Counted from the first letter of the stretch, positions 31,111-43,190 are shown. The stretch: DNA of 64,000 nt from Anthonomus grandis grandis (GCF_022605725.1 NC_065560.1:20761052-20825051), one strand, 5' to 3'. The notes: a model not told the origin generated them from the sequence alone. Program-made: numbers and translations.

Positions 31111-33600
31111 GTACTAGCATTGCAGGGGTATAGTATTGCCTCTTGCTTCTGTAGGTCTGTTCGAGTTCATGGGGGCATTGCCATCTTTTAGAAGTCTGAC
31201 ATTGACTATTATGGATGTATCACAGTTCTCTGAGGAAATTGACTGTGAGGTTGCGGGAGTTTGTCTGGTGCAGCAATGTTCTCAGCTGATTACAGTCTGT
31301 AGGTCTTTTTGTGTAGGTCTGAGGTGACTTTGGGAGATATTTGGAAATATTGACTAATGTTTTTGACATTTTAAATCTCTCTTTGGATGTCATTGTAACA
31401 GAGGACTTTAACGGCCATTTCAATGCTAATGATCCCAGAGCGGCTGACCTGGGCAATTTTCTGCAAACTTATATGCCTGTAATTTTTCTACAAGAAATGA
31501 TGCTTGCCTTGATAATGTCTTTACTAATATTGTTACTTTAGCAGGCAGGTCTTTTGATATTCACCATCGTTCCAATCCAAGGTATAGTATATAGCTTTGA
31601 AAAGGTAAATGCCAACTTGAAGGGTAATGCCAGAATTAGTTACTAGACCTATAACTTTTGAGGGACTCCTTCATCTCTATAATGTGATTCAAGGAGTGGA
31701 CTGGTAGTTATGTTGATAATTGTTTTGTATTATTTGTGTTTGTTGCGTTGTTTCCTACTCAAATCTCGATTACCAAGTAGTGCATAGCACTCTGTGCAAG
31801 TTAACTGGTTTAATAATAGGCTAAGAGAGAAAAGAGAAATGCTGCACATTTTAATTGATATGAATAAGCAATATCCTACATTAATTCCCAAGAGTGTAGT
31901 ATCACAGCGTAAAAAAAAATATGAACATGATTTCTGAAATTAAAAAAAGGCATATGATGCCTACATAAACAATTGAAATAGGCCACAGGTGACTGACTAT
32001 GTGGAATATTATCAAGTCTAATTCAACTCATTCCATTTCTCCAAATAGCAATATTCTTAATGCACAAACCTTTAATAACTTTTTCATTAGCACTGCTGAT
32101 GAGATTGTAAAGGATTTACCATTTACCAACGAAAGTTTTAGAGGCTATTTAAATGTGCCTAAACTAAACAGTTTTGATTTTCAGCTCACGACTTTCAATC
32201 AGGTTAGGGATAAAATATCTATGATAAAAGATAGCAAGAGCCGGGACTGCTTTGAGATATCAACAGGAATTCTCAGAAGCCTCAAACATAGTCTAGTCTC
32301 TCCACTCATTAAACTTGTAAATCTATGCATTTTGGCTGGGATTTTTCCATCTACTCTAAAAAATGCTAAGGTTGTACCTATATTTAAGAACAAAGGCTCA
32401 ATAGATAATGTTACCAATAACCGTCCCATTTTACCAATCTCTTTTGCCAATTTTCTCCAAGATATTTAAGTCAATTTTGAAAGATTAAATAAAAGTTTAC
32501 TTTGAACAGAACAGTTTATTTCTTGCAGGTCAATATAATTTCCGCAACAAGAAGTCTACAACACTGGCTATTAATAACTTATTAGATTTTGTTCTTGAAG
32601 GGCTGGAGGAGGACTTGGACACAAATGTTTCTTTCTACGATCTTACAAAAGCCTTTGACTGTGTCTCTCATTTAATAATAATTAAAAAATTAAAATACTC
32701 TAACTTTACCACCACAAGTATAAATTAAGTAAATTCCTATCTTTCACACCATTCTCAATTTGAATACTTCAACAATAATAAATCGCAGAGAAAAATTATT
32801 AAGCGCAGAGTACCGCTGATACAACTAACATTATAAAGTATCACCCTACAGATCCTCAAGTTCTGCATACTTTGGATGTGACACTGAGAGGAATCTATTG
32901 GATTGGTTTGTATCAAATCAGCTTAGCCTTAACGGGTCCAAAACTCAAAATCTAAACTTCACCTTTCCTCTAAGTAACCCAAGTCTTTCCTGTGATGACT
33001 ATGTTAAGTTTCTTGTTGTTACTCTTGATCCCTCTTTATCTTGGAAGCAGCACATTCTGCAACTAAGTGATAAACTTTTCAGAGTCATCTTTTTGTTTAG
33101 GTCATTATCAGGCAATGTGACTCTTTCCACTCTTTTGGGGGCCTATCATGGTTACTTTTCTTCTCAGATGTCTTATGCAATATTAAATTGGGGTCATAGT
33201 CCTCATGCAAAAAGGATTTTTCGTTTGCATATCCATATACCTTTTTACATGTCTAGTCTATATCAAGGAGAACATATCACAGTTTTCATTGCATAGTAAT
33301 TTGCATGATCATTTAACACGTAATCGCAATGACATAATCCCAGATTTTCGCAGGTTTTCAGGAACTCGGAGTGGCACTAACTATTTTTGTATAAATTTCT
33401 TCAATGCCCTACCAGTTAACGTGAGGCTACTGGAACCCAGGCAATTTGGTCGAAAGGTTAAGACTGACTGAAAGCCGAAGGCTTTTTATTCTAATGAGTA
33501 CTACTTTCAATGTGACTTCTTGGACTTAGTGTGATAATATCTGTATTAACCTCAAGATGTAAAATATATTGTGTTTTTGTATCCATATTTAACTGTACCT
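31111..33600 (+). mobile_element. CR1/Jockey-type LINE, decayed
   Basis: The plus strand holds endonuclease scraps (HGGIAIF near 31170; LDVIVTEDFNGHFNANDPRA, the GDFN box region, 31385-31440), RT fingers (31999-32469), motif A as FYDLTKAFDCVSH (about 32633) and C-terminal RT blocks (32898-33470: WFVSNQLSLNGSKTQNLNF, VKFLVVTLDPSLSWKQHI, FFNALPVNVRLL). No motif C was found intact; about 100 bp around 32750-32880 seem scrambled. The 5' end is cut within the endonuclease where BEL homology stops. RT style resembles the LINE at 2912-5595. Confidence 0.72.
31999..33471 (+). pseudogene. LINE reverse transcriptase remnant
   Basis: The frame 31999-32469 (156 residues) covers the pre-RT linker and fingers (SKSRDCFEISTGILRS, LKNAKVVPIFKNKGS, then NRPILPISF in place of YRPI). 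A stop follows, then the QYNFRNKKSTTLAINNLLDF finger and DLTKAFDCVSH motif A in other frames, and the thumb region at 32898-33296. A second frame to 33471 carries the C-terminal IIPDFRRFSGTRSG block. Multiple breaks; inactive. Confidence 0.7.
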
Positions 33601-33930
33601 TCTCATACATTTCTCTTGTCAATTATGTGAAAACATATTAGACAGAATTAAAACAGGCGATCGAGAAAGCCATTCATTATGACTGCCTCTGCCTATCTAC
33701 ATATTAGAGTCTGCGCGACAGTCCATGGAAAAGATATATTGGACACTCTTCTCTCGCAAGCAATTTTCGAAATTTTTGTTGCACTTATAGATCAGTTTAG
33801 AACAGCTTACATGGTTTCTAGAAATACCTATCAAACCATCAATTTTTGACAAAACTGTCAAATATTTTTTTTAAATGAAACGACTTAGATTTTATTTTCT
33901 AATGGAATATGTATTTGTATATAAAATCTA
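33601..33930. other. Spacer with the P450 3' untranslated region
   Basis: About 330 bp between the LINE and the last P450 codon. The minus strand next to the gene should be the P450 3' UTR. No other feature recognised. Confidence 0.45.
33891..33896 (-). promoter_or_regulatory. Candidate polyadenylation signal of the P450 gene
   Basis: AATAAA on the minus strand (TTTATT on plus), 35 bases after the P450 stop codon. Another AATAAA overlaps the stop codon itself (33935-33940) but is too early to end the coding sequence. Confidence 0.4.
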
Positions 33931-34097
33931 TTAATTTATTTCACTGTAGATAAGCCATACCCCGTGCTTTACTTTATTTAGGACCGTCCAAGGCAGGAAT
34001 TCAAAAGGTACTTTGGTCTTGTCACTTATAGAAACTCTAAAGTTTTTTATTATTTCGATTATTCCCATTCTAACTTGCATAATACCAAATCTCTGTC
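33931..34097 (-). CDS. Cytochrome P450, terminal exon
   Basis: On the minus strand the acceptor TTATTTTTGTAG precedes GACAGAGATTTGG. Joined to the G left over from the 56742 exon it gives G-QRFGIMQVRMG, the sequence that normally follows the haem cysteine loop in clan-3 P450s (CYP6 and CYP9 type). It continues as the L-helix and beta-sheet end (IIEIIKNFRVSISDKTKVPF, then a short tail) to TAA at 33931-33933, a normal C-terminus length for the family. The role would be monooxygenation at the endoplasmic reticulum with NADPH-P450 reductase; the substrate is unknown. No stop or frameshift is present. Confidence 0.9.
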
Positions 34098-35195
34098 CTA
34101 CAAAAATAAGGCATAATTAGGCAAAAGTCAAAAATCAAGGTATCATTAAAGATTTTAATTCATATTTCTTTTAAATATGTGAAAAGGTCTATTTTCTTCT
34201 TCTTTTTAATAATTGAGCGCATGAGTACAAGTATTTTGTAAATTCTTATTTGTTGTAATAGCGACGTAATACCCGTAAACAAAATAGGTAACTAATTAAA
34301 AGTATGACAAAAAATGCAACCTCTATCAATTTTCATTTTTTTTTCTTATTTTTTATAACAATTTCCTAATAAGCTTTTGATTTAATTGTCAATAGCAAGT
34401 GTCAATATAGCATTGACAAAAGTACATAATTCATTCCAAGTATAACCAAACTCATACAAGAAAAAACTAATTAAATTAGTCACACAAAAAAACAAGTAAA
34501 ATTCTTAATAAGATCCTGATTTTAATGTCTTGCATGACGTTAGAATAAGTCAAGGTCTGGCATTAATTTTTTTTCCATTTTTTTACATAAATCAGTAAAA
34601 ATAGTAAAAAAGTCATTATAAGAGGAAAGCCAAACCAATAATTTATTACGCGCCAAATAAAATGCAAAACAAATAAATGAAAAAAAAACAGACATTTCAT
34701 GGAAACTTCCTAATTAAAATCCTACAGCATAAGGGTCCTCCTCAATATAATGATCCATATCTAGTGCGAAATGCAAATTTTATTAGGGGCGAAATGAAAA
34801 TGAATGATAAAGTTACTTTGTCCTTAATAAATGGCTTGAATTTATATTTGTTTTTTTTTGTCAAGACTATACAAGACATTACAATAACTTTTTTAGATTT
34901 CATTTTTCAGGAAACCTTAATGTGTTGCAAAATTCATAAGTAGCCCTTTCACATCTACTTATAATACGTTGTAACGAAGTTACTTACTCTGGGTCATGGG
35001 TCAGTATTCTGGTCGGGTTGTTTGTATCATAGTCCAGATTTACTAATTATTTACATACTGCTACCATTTTTTTATAAAAAAATACAACTTTCCGGACAGA
35101 AGTATCTTCAGATATATAGTGTATCGATTATCATAGCATATTTGCTCCAGTAAAAGCGGTAATTTTTGATTTATAATTTCTAATGGTACCAGTAC
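34098..35195. other. P450 intron, AT-rich part without recognisable repeats
   Basis: About 1.1 kb just upstream of the terminal exon. It is AT-rich, with a pyrimidine tract before the acceptor on the minus strand. No transposon motif recognised. Confidence 0.45.
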
Positions 35196-35199
35196 TCGA

Positions 35200-35720
35200 T
35201 CATGGTTGCGCGAAGGTTTTTTTAATGCGATTCTTTATTCTTGCCCCGCAACAAGTGTGCTCGTCACGAATTGGGGGCTCCTTTCTAACTAATGGCCTTT
35301 TCAGGGTCACTGCCAACAGCTTCACTTCCACCAGCCGCCCATCATTAGAGCAGGCGTATTACAGGGATCTCCACTGTCCCCTCTTGATGATCTCCATTTG
35401 ATGATGTCCCTTGCATGATCTCCTCTTGTTCAATCTTCTCATGTATCTACAACCATGTTTCAGTACGCTGACGACACCCCTACAACAATTACCGGCTCTA
35501 GGAAAAACTAGAATCACCTCACATCTCCAATCCCACCTCCTCCTACAATGATTGGATCAGTGGAGGTTGTCGTCAATCCCAGAAATTCTGTTCATCGTAT
35601 TTTTCTTCAAGGAGAAATGGACATATCCGACTCTTTTTAAATGCAAATACTCCAACCTCGTCTGGTCAACACATGGAAAATACCTTCGTGTCATTTTCGA
35701 CAGCAAATATTATGGTCTCT
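35200..35720 (+). pseudogene. Jockey-like LINE RT scrap
   Basis: Plus-strand frames show SFLTNGLFRVTANSFTS, then after a frame change IIRAGVLQGSPLSPLL (motif B), QYADDTPTTITGS (motif C, both Asp present) at about 35458-35500, and a WISGGCR..KFC..YFSSRRNGH thumb segment. These are consecutive RT blocks of the Jockey group. Motif A and everything before are absent, as is the C-terminal end after about 35720. Frameshifts occur between blocks. A dead fragment inside the P450 intron. Confidence 0.65.
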
Positions 35721-35829
35721 CACTCTTAAGAGCGGTTTCGGATGATCTGTTGCAAGTTTTGCAACGGATATTAACAAATCTTGGTGTTAACTTGAACGAA
35801 AGGCATTGTTGAAGGAGCCATACTTTCAG

Positions 35830-36352
35830 CAGCAGATTTTTCTGTGTGAAGAGGTTGCTTCTGTAGAGCTGGACTAGTTTAGCCTGACTGGCATTCTTAA
35901 ATTCAAAAAAGTAGTCCATTTTTCTCAAAAAGACCTCTGAATAATAAAAATTCAGAGATTGGAGGGACACCAAGTCAGTGGTCTGAGATTATGTTTATTT
36001 TTTAAAAAACTATTACACGGGTTTCGTCCTAAGGCATCATCAGATCTAAAAGTAGAAAGCAACCCTAGTATAAAAAACAACAATGCATACACACGAATTA
36101 CAATGTTGAGATATGACATACCGGTAAAGCTATTTGTTTAATATTTAAGTTAAAACAAAAAATAAATACATAAAAAAATGTTGCTGACGTTCACATTAAA
36201 TCCGGTTTCAAAACTAAATAAAATAAAAATAAAAAAAAACAGGCAAAAAAATAAAATAAAAAGTGAAATATGACTTGGTATGGTACAAAGGTTATTAATC
36301 TAGCTGAACAGTAGGTAAACCATTTTATTAATGCCTTGATTAAAACCGTATA
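35830..36352. other. Intron spacer with a degenerate Penelope-type terminus
   Basis: The minus strand at 36008-36035 reads CTGATGATGCC then TTAGGACGAAACCCGTG: hammerhead-core boxes CTGATGA and GAAA with only a 2-bp stem II left. This is the usual appearance of a Penelope-type terminal repeat fragment. No Penelope coding sequence is near. The rest is AT-rich and featureless. Confidence 0.4.
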
Positions 36353-37870
36353 TACAGATCGTGTTATCGTGAGCTACGTATTACCCAAAATAATTGCAAC
36401 ACCGCTTGGTTGCGGCTTGCAGGCGGCGGAATTTTTCGTTTTTATTTTTTGAACCGGGAGTCAGCAGACCTCACTTTGCTGTGTTACTGCACGTTGCATT
36501 AATAATTTTTGAGCGTTATTTTCGTGTTTTTTTTACTATGGTTGTTTATACCCCTTCCGAAAGAGTTCAACTAATTAAATGGTTTTATGGAGGCAATTCG
36601 GCAGTACAATGTAGAGATTTGTTTTCAGTGACATTTGAGAATAGACCGATTCCTTGTGCAAAAACGGTTTTAAATGTGGTTACAAATTTTGAGACATCTT
36701 TTTGTCTTCAAGATTGTAAAAAATGCCACACAAAACGTCAAGAACCACCTGTTGAAGTGGTCCAGGATATAGAACGGCGGGAAGAAATGGTTTGCAGTAC
36801 CCTAGAACTTGATTCGACACGGTCCACTAGAAGTGTTGGAGAGGAACTGGGAATGAGCAATAAAACTGTTGCTCGTATCTGGAAAAAATATGGGTACAAA
36901 TGTTTTAAGTATTAAAAAATATTTCCTGAAGACCAGTGATGGAAAAGGCAAATGAAAACGAATATTTTTAAAAAAATATTTTGTTTTCTGATAAATCTTC
37001 TTTTCCTTTACATGGCAAATACAATCCTTCCATTATTCGTTATTGGTCTCAGGAAAACGAGCACAGAAGTTATCAGTTTCGTACCCAGTATCCTCAGAAA
37101 TTGAATGTTTGGGCAGGTATTTTGGGCGACAATGTTATAGGGCCATTTTTTATTGATGGCACTTTAAACGCCCAAAAGTACCTTGAGTTGCTGCAAAACC
37201 AAGTTCTTCCTGGCATTCAAATTCTACCTGATGTAGACCTGGGATCGGTTTATTTTCAGCAAGATGGCTGTCCTGCTCATAACGCGGCTAGGGTAAAAGA
37301 ATTTTTAACAAATACTTTGCCTAACCGCCTTATTAGTGGGACTGGCGATATTAAATGGCCTCCTAGATCTCCAGATTTGTCTCCAAATGACTTTTATCTG
37401 TGGGGTTACCTTAAGCAGACCATTTACAAGCATGAATTTAGTAGGCCAACAAATTTAGAGGAGTTGCGAAATAATATTGTCGAAGGTGCCAGTTCCATTT
37501 TACCTGAAACTCTTTTGGAGGTGCGAAATAGCTTTTACGATAGGTTAAGTTTTTGTTTAGCGAAAGAAGGCGGTTTATTTGAGCCCTTTATTTAAAAAAT
37601 GATATGTTGTTAAGTTTGGTTATTAGAGTTTTATTTCTGATTTTTTATTATATTTTTATCAGAGTTGATATTTTATTTTTTATTAGAATAACGCTTTAAT
37701 TTTCATTATGTACAACACAGCGTTTTAAACATTTTAAGATTACAGTTCTATGCGGGTTTTACACATTGTCATGTCTGTAAAACCCACATTAGAATAAGTA
37801 TTTAAAAAATGCCTGGATTTTCGCGTAATATTTTGGGACATTTTGTCGCCAAACGACGCAGCTCCCACAA
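36353..37870 (+). mobile_element. Mariner copy B
   Basis: The left end matches copy A (27521) just inside a TA-rich target (TATACAGATCGTG). A two-frame transposase follows. The right end is not firmly identified: around 37825-37865 a GCGTAATATTTTGGG block is a weak inverted match to TACGTATTACCCAAAATAA at the left, so the right TIR may be there but eroded. Copy B lies inside the P450 intron. Confidence 0.7.
36538..37595 (+). pseudogene. Mariner transposase, copy B
   Basis: The ATG at 36538 opens MVVYTPSERVQLIKWFYGGN, the N-terminal helix-turn-helix, read through MSNKTVARIWKKYG to a stop at 36913. A 36-base deletion relative to copy A shifts the frame. The second frame (36981-37595) carries FSDKSSFPLHGKYN (first catalytic Asp), KLNVWAGILGDNVIGPFFID, FQQDGCPAHNAARVKEFL (second Asp), WPPRSPDLSPNDFYLWG (third Asp, 36 residues after the second) and an intact C-terminus (LAKEGGLFEPFI). 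All catalytic residues survive, so only the deletion inactivates it. Confidence 0.88.
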
Positions 37871-38919
37871 AAGTCAGATGTTTACTAACCCCAATCCCGC
37901 GCAGCGTGGCCAGATTGGGCGATTTATCGCAATTTAGGCTACTTTTTTAGAAATGTTGCGACCATTTTTTAGTTAAAATCGCAAGTCGCAAATTGGGCGA
38001 TTTACAAAATCAATTGGGCGATCAGGTAATTACAAAACTTAGATATACAATAATTTTTCTAAAAAACGGATCCATTTGTAGACCGTTCGATAATAATTAC
38101 TATGAGTTGTTCGTACATCCGCGACTATCTAATTTTCCGATGCGTTGCGTTTTCTCTGCTCTGGAGTGTGGACCCGCTCTTACAACTTTCTGTTGACACT
38201 TTTGAAAGTTTCCGCCCTTGTCAATACTGTCAATCAATACTTGTGCGATTTCTTCGATTATTTATAAAAATAAAATTATTTATATAATATGGGGAAATGG
38301 GCGAAATATGAAAAAAAAACACAAAAACGAATGGGAACGAGAACCTTTATTTCAAGGTAAGCAGGTAACCAGGTATCTAACTAAAATTTAAAACAAAATA
38401 ATCCTAAACAAATAAAAATGGTATAAGGGTTTTATTTGGTGTTCTGTGTTTGGCGGTTTTATTTGTGCTCTCTTGTGGTGGTAAGGCAAATAGTAACTTT
38501 TAATTTTATTAATTATTGCTGGATTGGTGGGCAAATGTTAAGTCAACGGTTTATGGTATATGATTATTTGGGATGCTTTTGATACATAATACCATTGTTT
38601 AAATAAAGGTATCAGACAACGATGATACATTAATATATAGTGGTACCAACCACTTATATTAATGTAATGTATGTTTTTTTTGCGCGCGCCCTCTATTGGT
38701 GAGGTTAAGAATGGAAATGGCGATTTTGACCGATAAATTTCGGTATATCTGGCGACAACGCTTTGAGAAATCTGGCCACACTGTTCTCGGGCCGGCCCGG
38801 CCGGCCGTACACGCGCGACGTTGCAAAATATCGCCTCTATGCGGTTTCCTATGAATAACGAACGAAAACACGATCTGTATATCAAATTGTTGTTTATCAC
38901 AGTGTTGTTTAGTTAAAAA
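37871..38919. other. Intron spacer, one GC-rich patch
   Basis: No coding motif was found. A GGGCGATTT-type short word recurs three to four times between 37914 and 38025. A GC-rich patch (GGCCGGCCCGGCCGGCC, about 38789-38808) stands out from the AT-rich surroundings and is self-complementary. No element could be assigned. Confidence 0.4.
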
Positions 38920-39060
38920 TTCCATCTATATTTTTTGCAAAAATATTGTTTTTCGTCCACACAACCCTTAACCCCCCACCCACCCCAAACATTTGACCAC
39001 TAAGAAATTCTTTTGAAAAATCACTGTTTTTCATCCATAATATCCAATCTAATAACACTG
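38920..39060 (+). repeat. Left foldback arm outside mariner 39090-42990
   Basis: Contains CCCCCCACCCACCCCAAACA and ATCCAATCTAATAACACTG, which recur inverted at 43022-43190. The arms lie beyond the TA-flanked mariner ends, so they are not its TIRs. Confidence 0.75.
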
Positions 39061-39089
39061 TTTTTGTATTAAATATTTATTAATATATA

Positions 39090-39515
39090 CAGGGTGTCCG
39101 GAAAAAGGAGGCCAATCCGCCGGCCACATATAGGGAGGACCAAATTAATGCGACTTTTGTTATGCCATTTTTTAATTGGGCGCTCGGTATTCAATATACA
39201 GGGCGTCAAAATGAGAAATATAAAATCGTTTTTTTGATGTAAGTCGAGTGTTTCATAAGATATTAAATTAAAATTTGGTATGAGAGGGTTTTTTAGAAGG
39301 AGAAATTGAAATCCGTTCACGGATTCACTATACCTTGTAGAGGGCACCACCTGCGGTATATTGCATGTGTTAAAAATACCAAAACTTTTTTGTACTACTG
39401 TATAATAAAGTTTTAGTAATAAATTCAAATTATCCAATCTTTCCTTGTAAAGAAAGTATTCTTAGTAAATGCCGGCCTGAGAATCCGTTTATGAGATATT
39501 TTAATTTTAATATAT
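39090..39515 (+). repeat. Left TIR of mariner 39090-42990
   Basis: Pairs with about 42555-42990. A second CAGGGCGTCAAAATGAG string occurs internally (39197), matching CTCATTTTGACGCCCTG in the right arm, so a tip-like word is repeated within each arm. Confidence 0.85.
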
Positions 39516-41404
39516 AGATACTTCTTTCTAAACAAATTGGCTGACCACCACCAACTTTTTACATACTGTCAAAGTGATAAATTTAAACGCTTCTGATGCT
39601 TTAACAAGCTTCTCAATTACTCCTTAAGAGGATTATTCACCCATAAATTTCTGTTTCCTGGATAACTTTTTTATTTTACAATATTTTTTAATGCGGTTTT
39701 CACTAATGAAATGTACATATTTTTGTCAAGAGTTGATAGGTGCCAGTTTTTCAAATTTCTAAAATTTTGATTTTTTATTTAAAAACCAAAAAGATAAATA
39801 AAAAAACCTTTCCATACGTCTCTAGATACATCGATTTTAGAAACATTATATTAAAAAACCATTTCAAAAAAAATAATAATAAACCTTTGAGAATGGAAAT
39901 ACAAAATTCAGGCATTTTTCTTATAATTTCTTGAACCGCCGATAAGTTTAGTATCATATGACAACAACGCACGGCCGGGCTACCGTGAATCAAATCAAGA
40001 AACGCGCGACGCTTGTTCGGCCTGATCTGTGCAAGCGACGGTATCGGCTACCGTTCAACAGCAATAATTCAATATTATGCAAAATTGAAATGTTGATTGG
40101 CATTTCACTTAGAAGTATTTTATTGCGAAGGTGTTCCAATTTTCTGCACGTTGTTCTTTATACTATTAGGTTTTTTATGTTTATTTTTTAAAAATGGGAT
40201 AAAGAAAAGAAGGAAAGTCAAAAGTTTATTATTCTAAACAAAAAAGTAGGAAGCCAAAAAAGGATCAGTTTAGGCCTAGAATGGCTGCAAATATGGAATA
40301 AGAATGCCACATTGCTTTTACTATTTATATATAAATGAAAATAAATGATTAATTTTGGAAAGAAAAAGAGATTTAAATAAGAAGAAAAATAAAGATTTTT
40401 TATTTTAAATGTCTACTGCCTGTAGAATCATTGTAGAATCATAGATCCTAGGTATAATAGAGGCATGGAAATTCGAAACCCATCTAGAACTTGAGCTGTA
40501 AATGACAATTTTTGTATTACATTTGTTTGGTTTTTCTATTTTCATTAGAATATACCACTTCATTGTATTATAATTTTCATTTTTGTATACTTACTTATAT
40601 AACTGTTTAATATTGTCTTATATTTTATACAGCTTGTTCTAAAACATGTACCTACGTCGTTATGAGTACACACAACATCCATAAACACAAAAAAAAGTGT
40701 AATCTAATGTAACGAGTTCAAAACTGAGACACATTTTTTTTAAATTAATTGAACTTGGGGTTTATTTTACGGCCCTTTGATGAAGCTCACGCGTATGTCA
40801 TAATTTATTTTTTGTATTCTGATTGCTAAGAATTGTTTAAGAAGGCATATTTAAAGGTGATTAACATTAAAAGAAATTAATATTTATTTATTTTTTTATT
40901 TCTCTTTGACGAGAGTTGTATATACAGGGTGGGTAAACGTAAACGAAACGGCTATGTCCGGCTCGTAAAGATTTTAAAAAGAAAACGCTCGGACCCGTCA
41001 ATTTAGATTACCACGAGGAAACATTTTCAGAGTATAATACCACCCCTATCTGTCATCCCTTAGCCAGGGTGGAACTAACCTCAAAAAATTTAAATGGAAT
41101 AGTGACTCGAGTTATACCTTGTTTGAGAGGTCTTTTGATTTTCTTTACGGCTACACCTAATTTAAAAGATTTTACTTCAGCGGTTCTCAAACTATTGACT
41201 ATTTTAACATTTAATATAGTTTTCTGGAAAACCTGTATTAAATGTTGGGTGTTTGGAAAAACTATTAAATCGCAATTCTTTATCGACCATTTAAATTTAT
41301 AACAATCATACATAAACACTAGTCCAACAAATACTGAAAATATTTCTAAAATTTTTCATTACATATTTGTATTTGGTGTGTTTTCTTACAACTTATAAAA
41401 CCAT
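39516..41404. other. Interior of mariner 39090-42990, no recognisable gene
   Basis: About 1.9 kb, AT-rich. It holds a mariner-like tip at 40926 without a confirmed partner. The overlapping open frames at 41053-41319 on both strands show no motif. Confidence 0.4.
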
Positions 41405-42480
41405 AATGGCCCATAAACCAAGAAACGTACACTTTTCCGAATTGGCGGATTTTGTTATAATGTTTGATAAGTTTTAAATATTATTGTAAATAGTAAATAC
41501 CTGTCAATTCTCAACTAGAGAAGTGTGACTCCAATGTTAGTTTAGCCGCTAGACGCTATGCCCAGACATTCCCAAACCGATTTCATCCCAAAAGAAAATA
41601 TTTTTTTAAATTTGATTAACCGCCTAAGGGAGAAGTTTCAGCGAAAGACGGAAGAGTGTTTGCGGCCGACCTCGTGCGGTCAAGCAGACCAAGATGAAGA
41701 CATTTTAAGAATTGTCGAAGAATCACCAAACATTAGTACTAGGGTTTTGGCTGAACGGGTGAGAAATATTAAGAAAAATCGAGACACAATATTTTACAGA
41801 GTCAACAACTTTACCCATTTCATCAAAAGTACAAGGTATTTTACCCGACGATCCCGAGGCAAGACTTGCTTTTTGTAGATGGTTATGTGAAACGAATAAT
41901 AGAAATGTGGATTTTATAAGGGCGATTCTGTTTACTGACGAAGCCACGTTCACGAGAAACGGCATGACAAATATCCTAATCGAACACATATGGGCTGAAG
42001 AGAATCCCAGGGCCATAGTCGAGACACATCATCAAGTAAAGTGTAGGCAGTTGTTGTGGATAACTTTCTTTTAGGACCTGTCATTTTACCAGGTAATTTG
42101 ACTGGTGGTTCATTTCTGTTGTTTCTACAAGAAATACTACCTGATTTGCTTGATGATTTACCTCTACATTTAGGACAAAATCTTTGATTTCAACTCGACG
42201 GTGCTTCGGCTCATTTTGCTATAAATGTTAGGAACTATTTACATCAAGTATTTCCTAATCGCTGAATTGTTCGAGGTCGAGATGCTCCTGTTCCGTGGCC
42301 ACCCCGTTCGCCCGACTTTACACTATTGGATTTTTCAGCCTGGGGATGTATGAAAGACTTTGTGTATATGATTTCGATTTTAAACGAGGATCATTTAAGG
42401 GAAAGAATCATTGCAACTTGCATTTCAGGTTGAATGGAGGTCACGTAGAACAAATAATTTAGGATCATTATTTTAAGATT
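41405..42480 (+). pseudogene. Mariner transposase, decayed
   Basis: The ATG at 41405 opens MAHKPRNVHFSELADFVIMF. After frame changes come ARRYAQTFPNRFHPKRKYFF, ILRIVEESPNISTRVLAERV (second helix-turn-helix) and FIRAILFTDEATFTRNGMTN (first catalytic Asp, 41923-41960). Then the WAEENPRAIVETHHQVK block is followed by a broken DGASAHFAINVRNYL region (second Asp region, 42198) and WPPRSPDFTLLDFSAWGCMK (third Asp, 42298). It is the insect group with a NPRA/NPHA box. At least six stops or frameshifts; inactive. Confidence 0.8.
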
Positions 42481-42554
42481 TTTATTATAATAAGTAATTT
42501 AGCATTAATTTAGAAAAATAATTTACGTTTATTTTCTTAACTTGTTAAAATGTA

Positions 42555-42990
42555 TTTAGATTTTAAAATTAAGATATCTCATAAACGGATTGTTAGGCCG
42601 ACATTTACCAATAATACTTCTTTTACAAGAAAAGATAGGATAATTAGAATTTTTTACTAGAACTTTATTAAACAGGGGTACAAAAAAGTTTTGATATTTT
42701 TATAACATGCAACCTACCACAGGTAGCACAGGGCGCCCTCTGCAAGGTATAGCGAATCCATGAACGGATTTCAATTTCTCGTTCCAAAACACCCCCTCAC
42801 ACCAAATTGTAATTTAATATCTTATGAAACACTCGACTTACTTCAAAAAAACGATTTTATATTTCTCATTTTGACGCCCTGTATATTGAATACCGAGCGC
42901 CCAATTAAAAAATGGCATAACAAAAGTCGCATTATTTTGGTCCACCTTATATGTGGCCGGCGGATTGGCCTCCTTTTTCCGGACACCCTG
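42555..42990 (-). repeat. Right TIR of mariner 39090-42990
   Basis: Inverted partner of 39090-39515, with small indels, for example around the CTACCACAGGTAGCACAGGG segment. Confidence 0.85.
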
Positions 42991-43021
42991 TATATCATTA
43001 TATCCAATTTACATAAACAAA

Positions 43022-43190
43022 CTGTGTTATTAGATTGGATGTTAACGACGAAAGCAGCTGTTATTAATGCTTATTATTTTGGAAAACAATGATTTTTGAA
43101 ATCAATTTCTTACTGGTAAGTAGTGTGGGGTGGGTGGGCGGTTAAGGGTAGGGATAATAAAAAACATTTTTTCTGCAGAAAATATTTGCC
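43022..43190 (-). repeat. Right foldback arm outside mariner 39090-42990
   Basis: Inverted partner of 38920-39060: TGTTATTAGATTGGATGTTA, TGATTTTTGAAATCAATTTCTTACTGG and GGGGTGGGTGGGCGGTTAAGGGT-type blocks appear in mirror order to the left arm. Confidence 0.75.

Larger units (their letters stand above)
39090..42990 (+). mobile_element. Long-TIR Tc1/mariner element
   Basis: Termini CAGGGTGTCCGGAAAAAGGAG at 39090 and its complement ending at 42990, each next to TA (39088-39089, 42991-42992). The inverted repeats are about 430 bp (39090-39515, about 42555-42990). A decayed plus-strand transposase lies at 41405-42480. The stretch 39516-41400 is longer than a normal 5' region and contains another mariner-like tip (CAGGGTGGGTAAACGTAAAC at 40926 after TATA), so at least one further insertion probably sits inside. 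Confidence 0.88.

Noticed and set aside
38789..38808. GC-rich self-complementary patch as a possible promoter or regulatory site
   Set aside because: It lies in the middle of a P450 intron with no nearby start of a gene, so composition alone does not support a function.
40926..41320. Second mariner tip (CAGGGTGGGTAAACG) inside the mariner at 39090-42990
   Set aside because: No inverted partner end was found, so it is mentioned under the interior but not called as an element.
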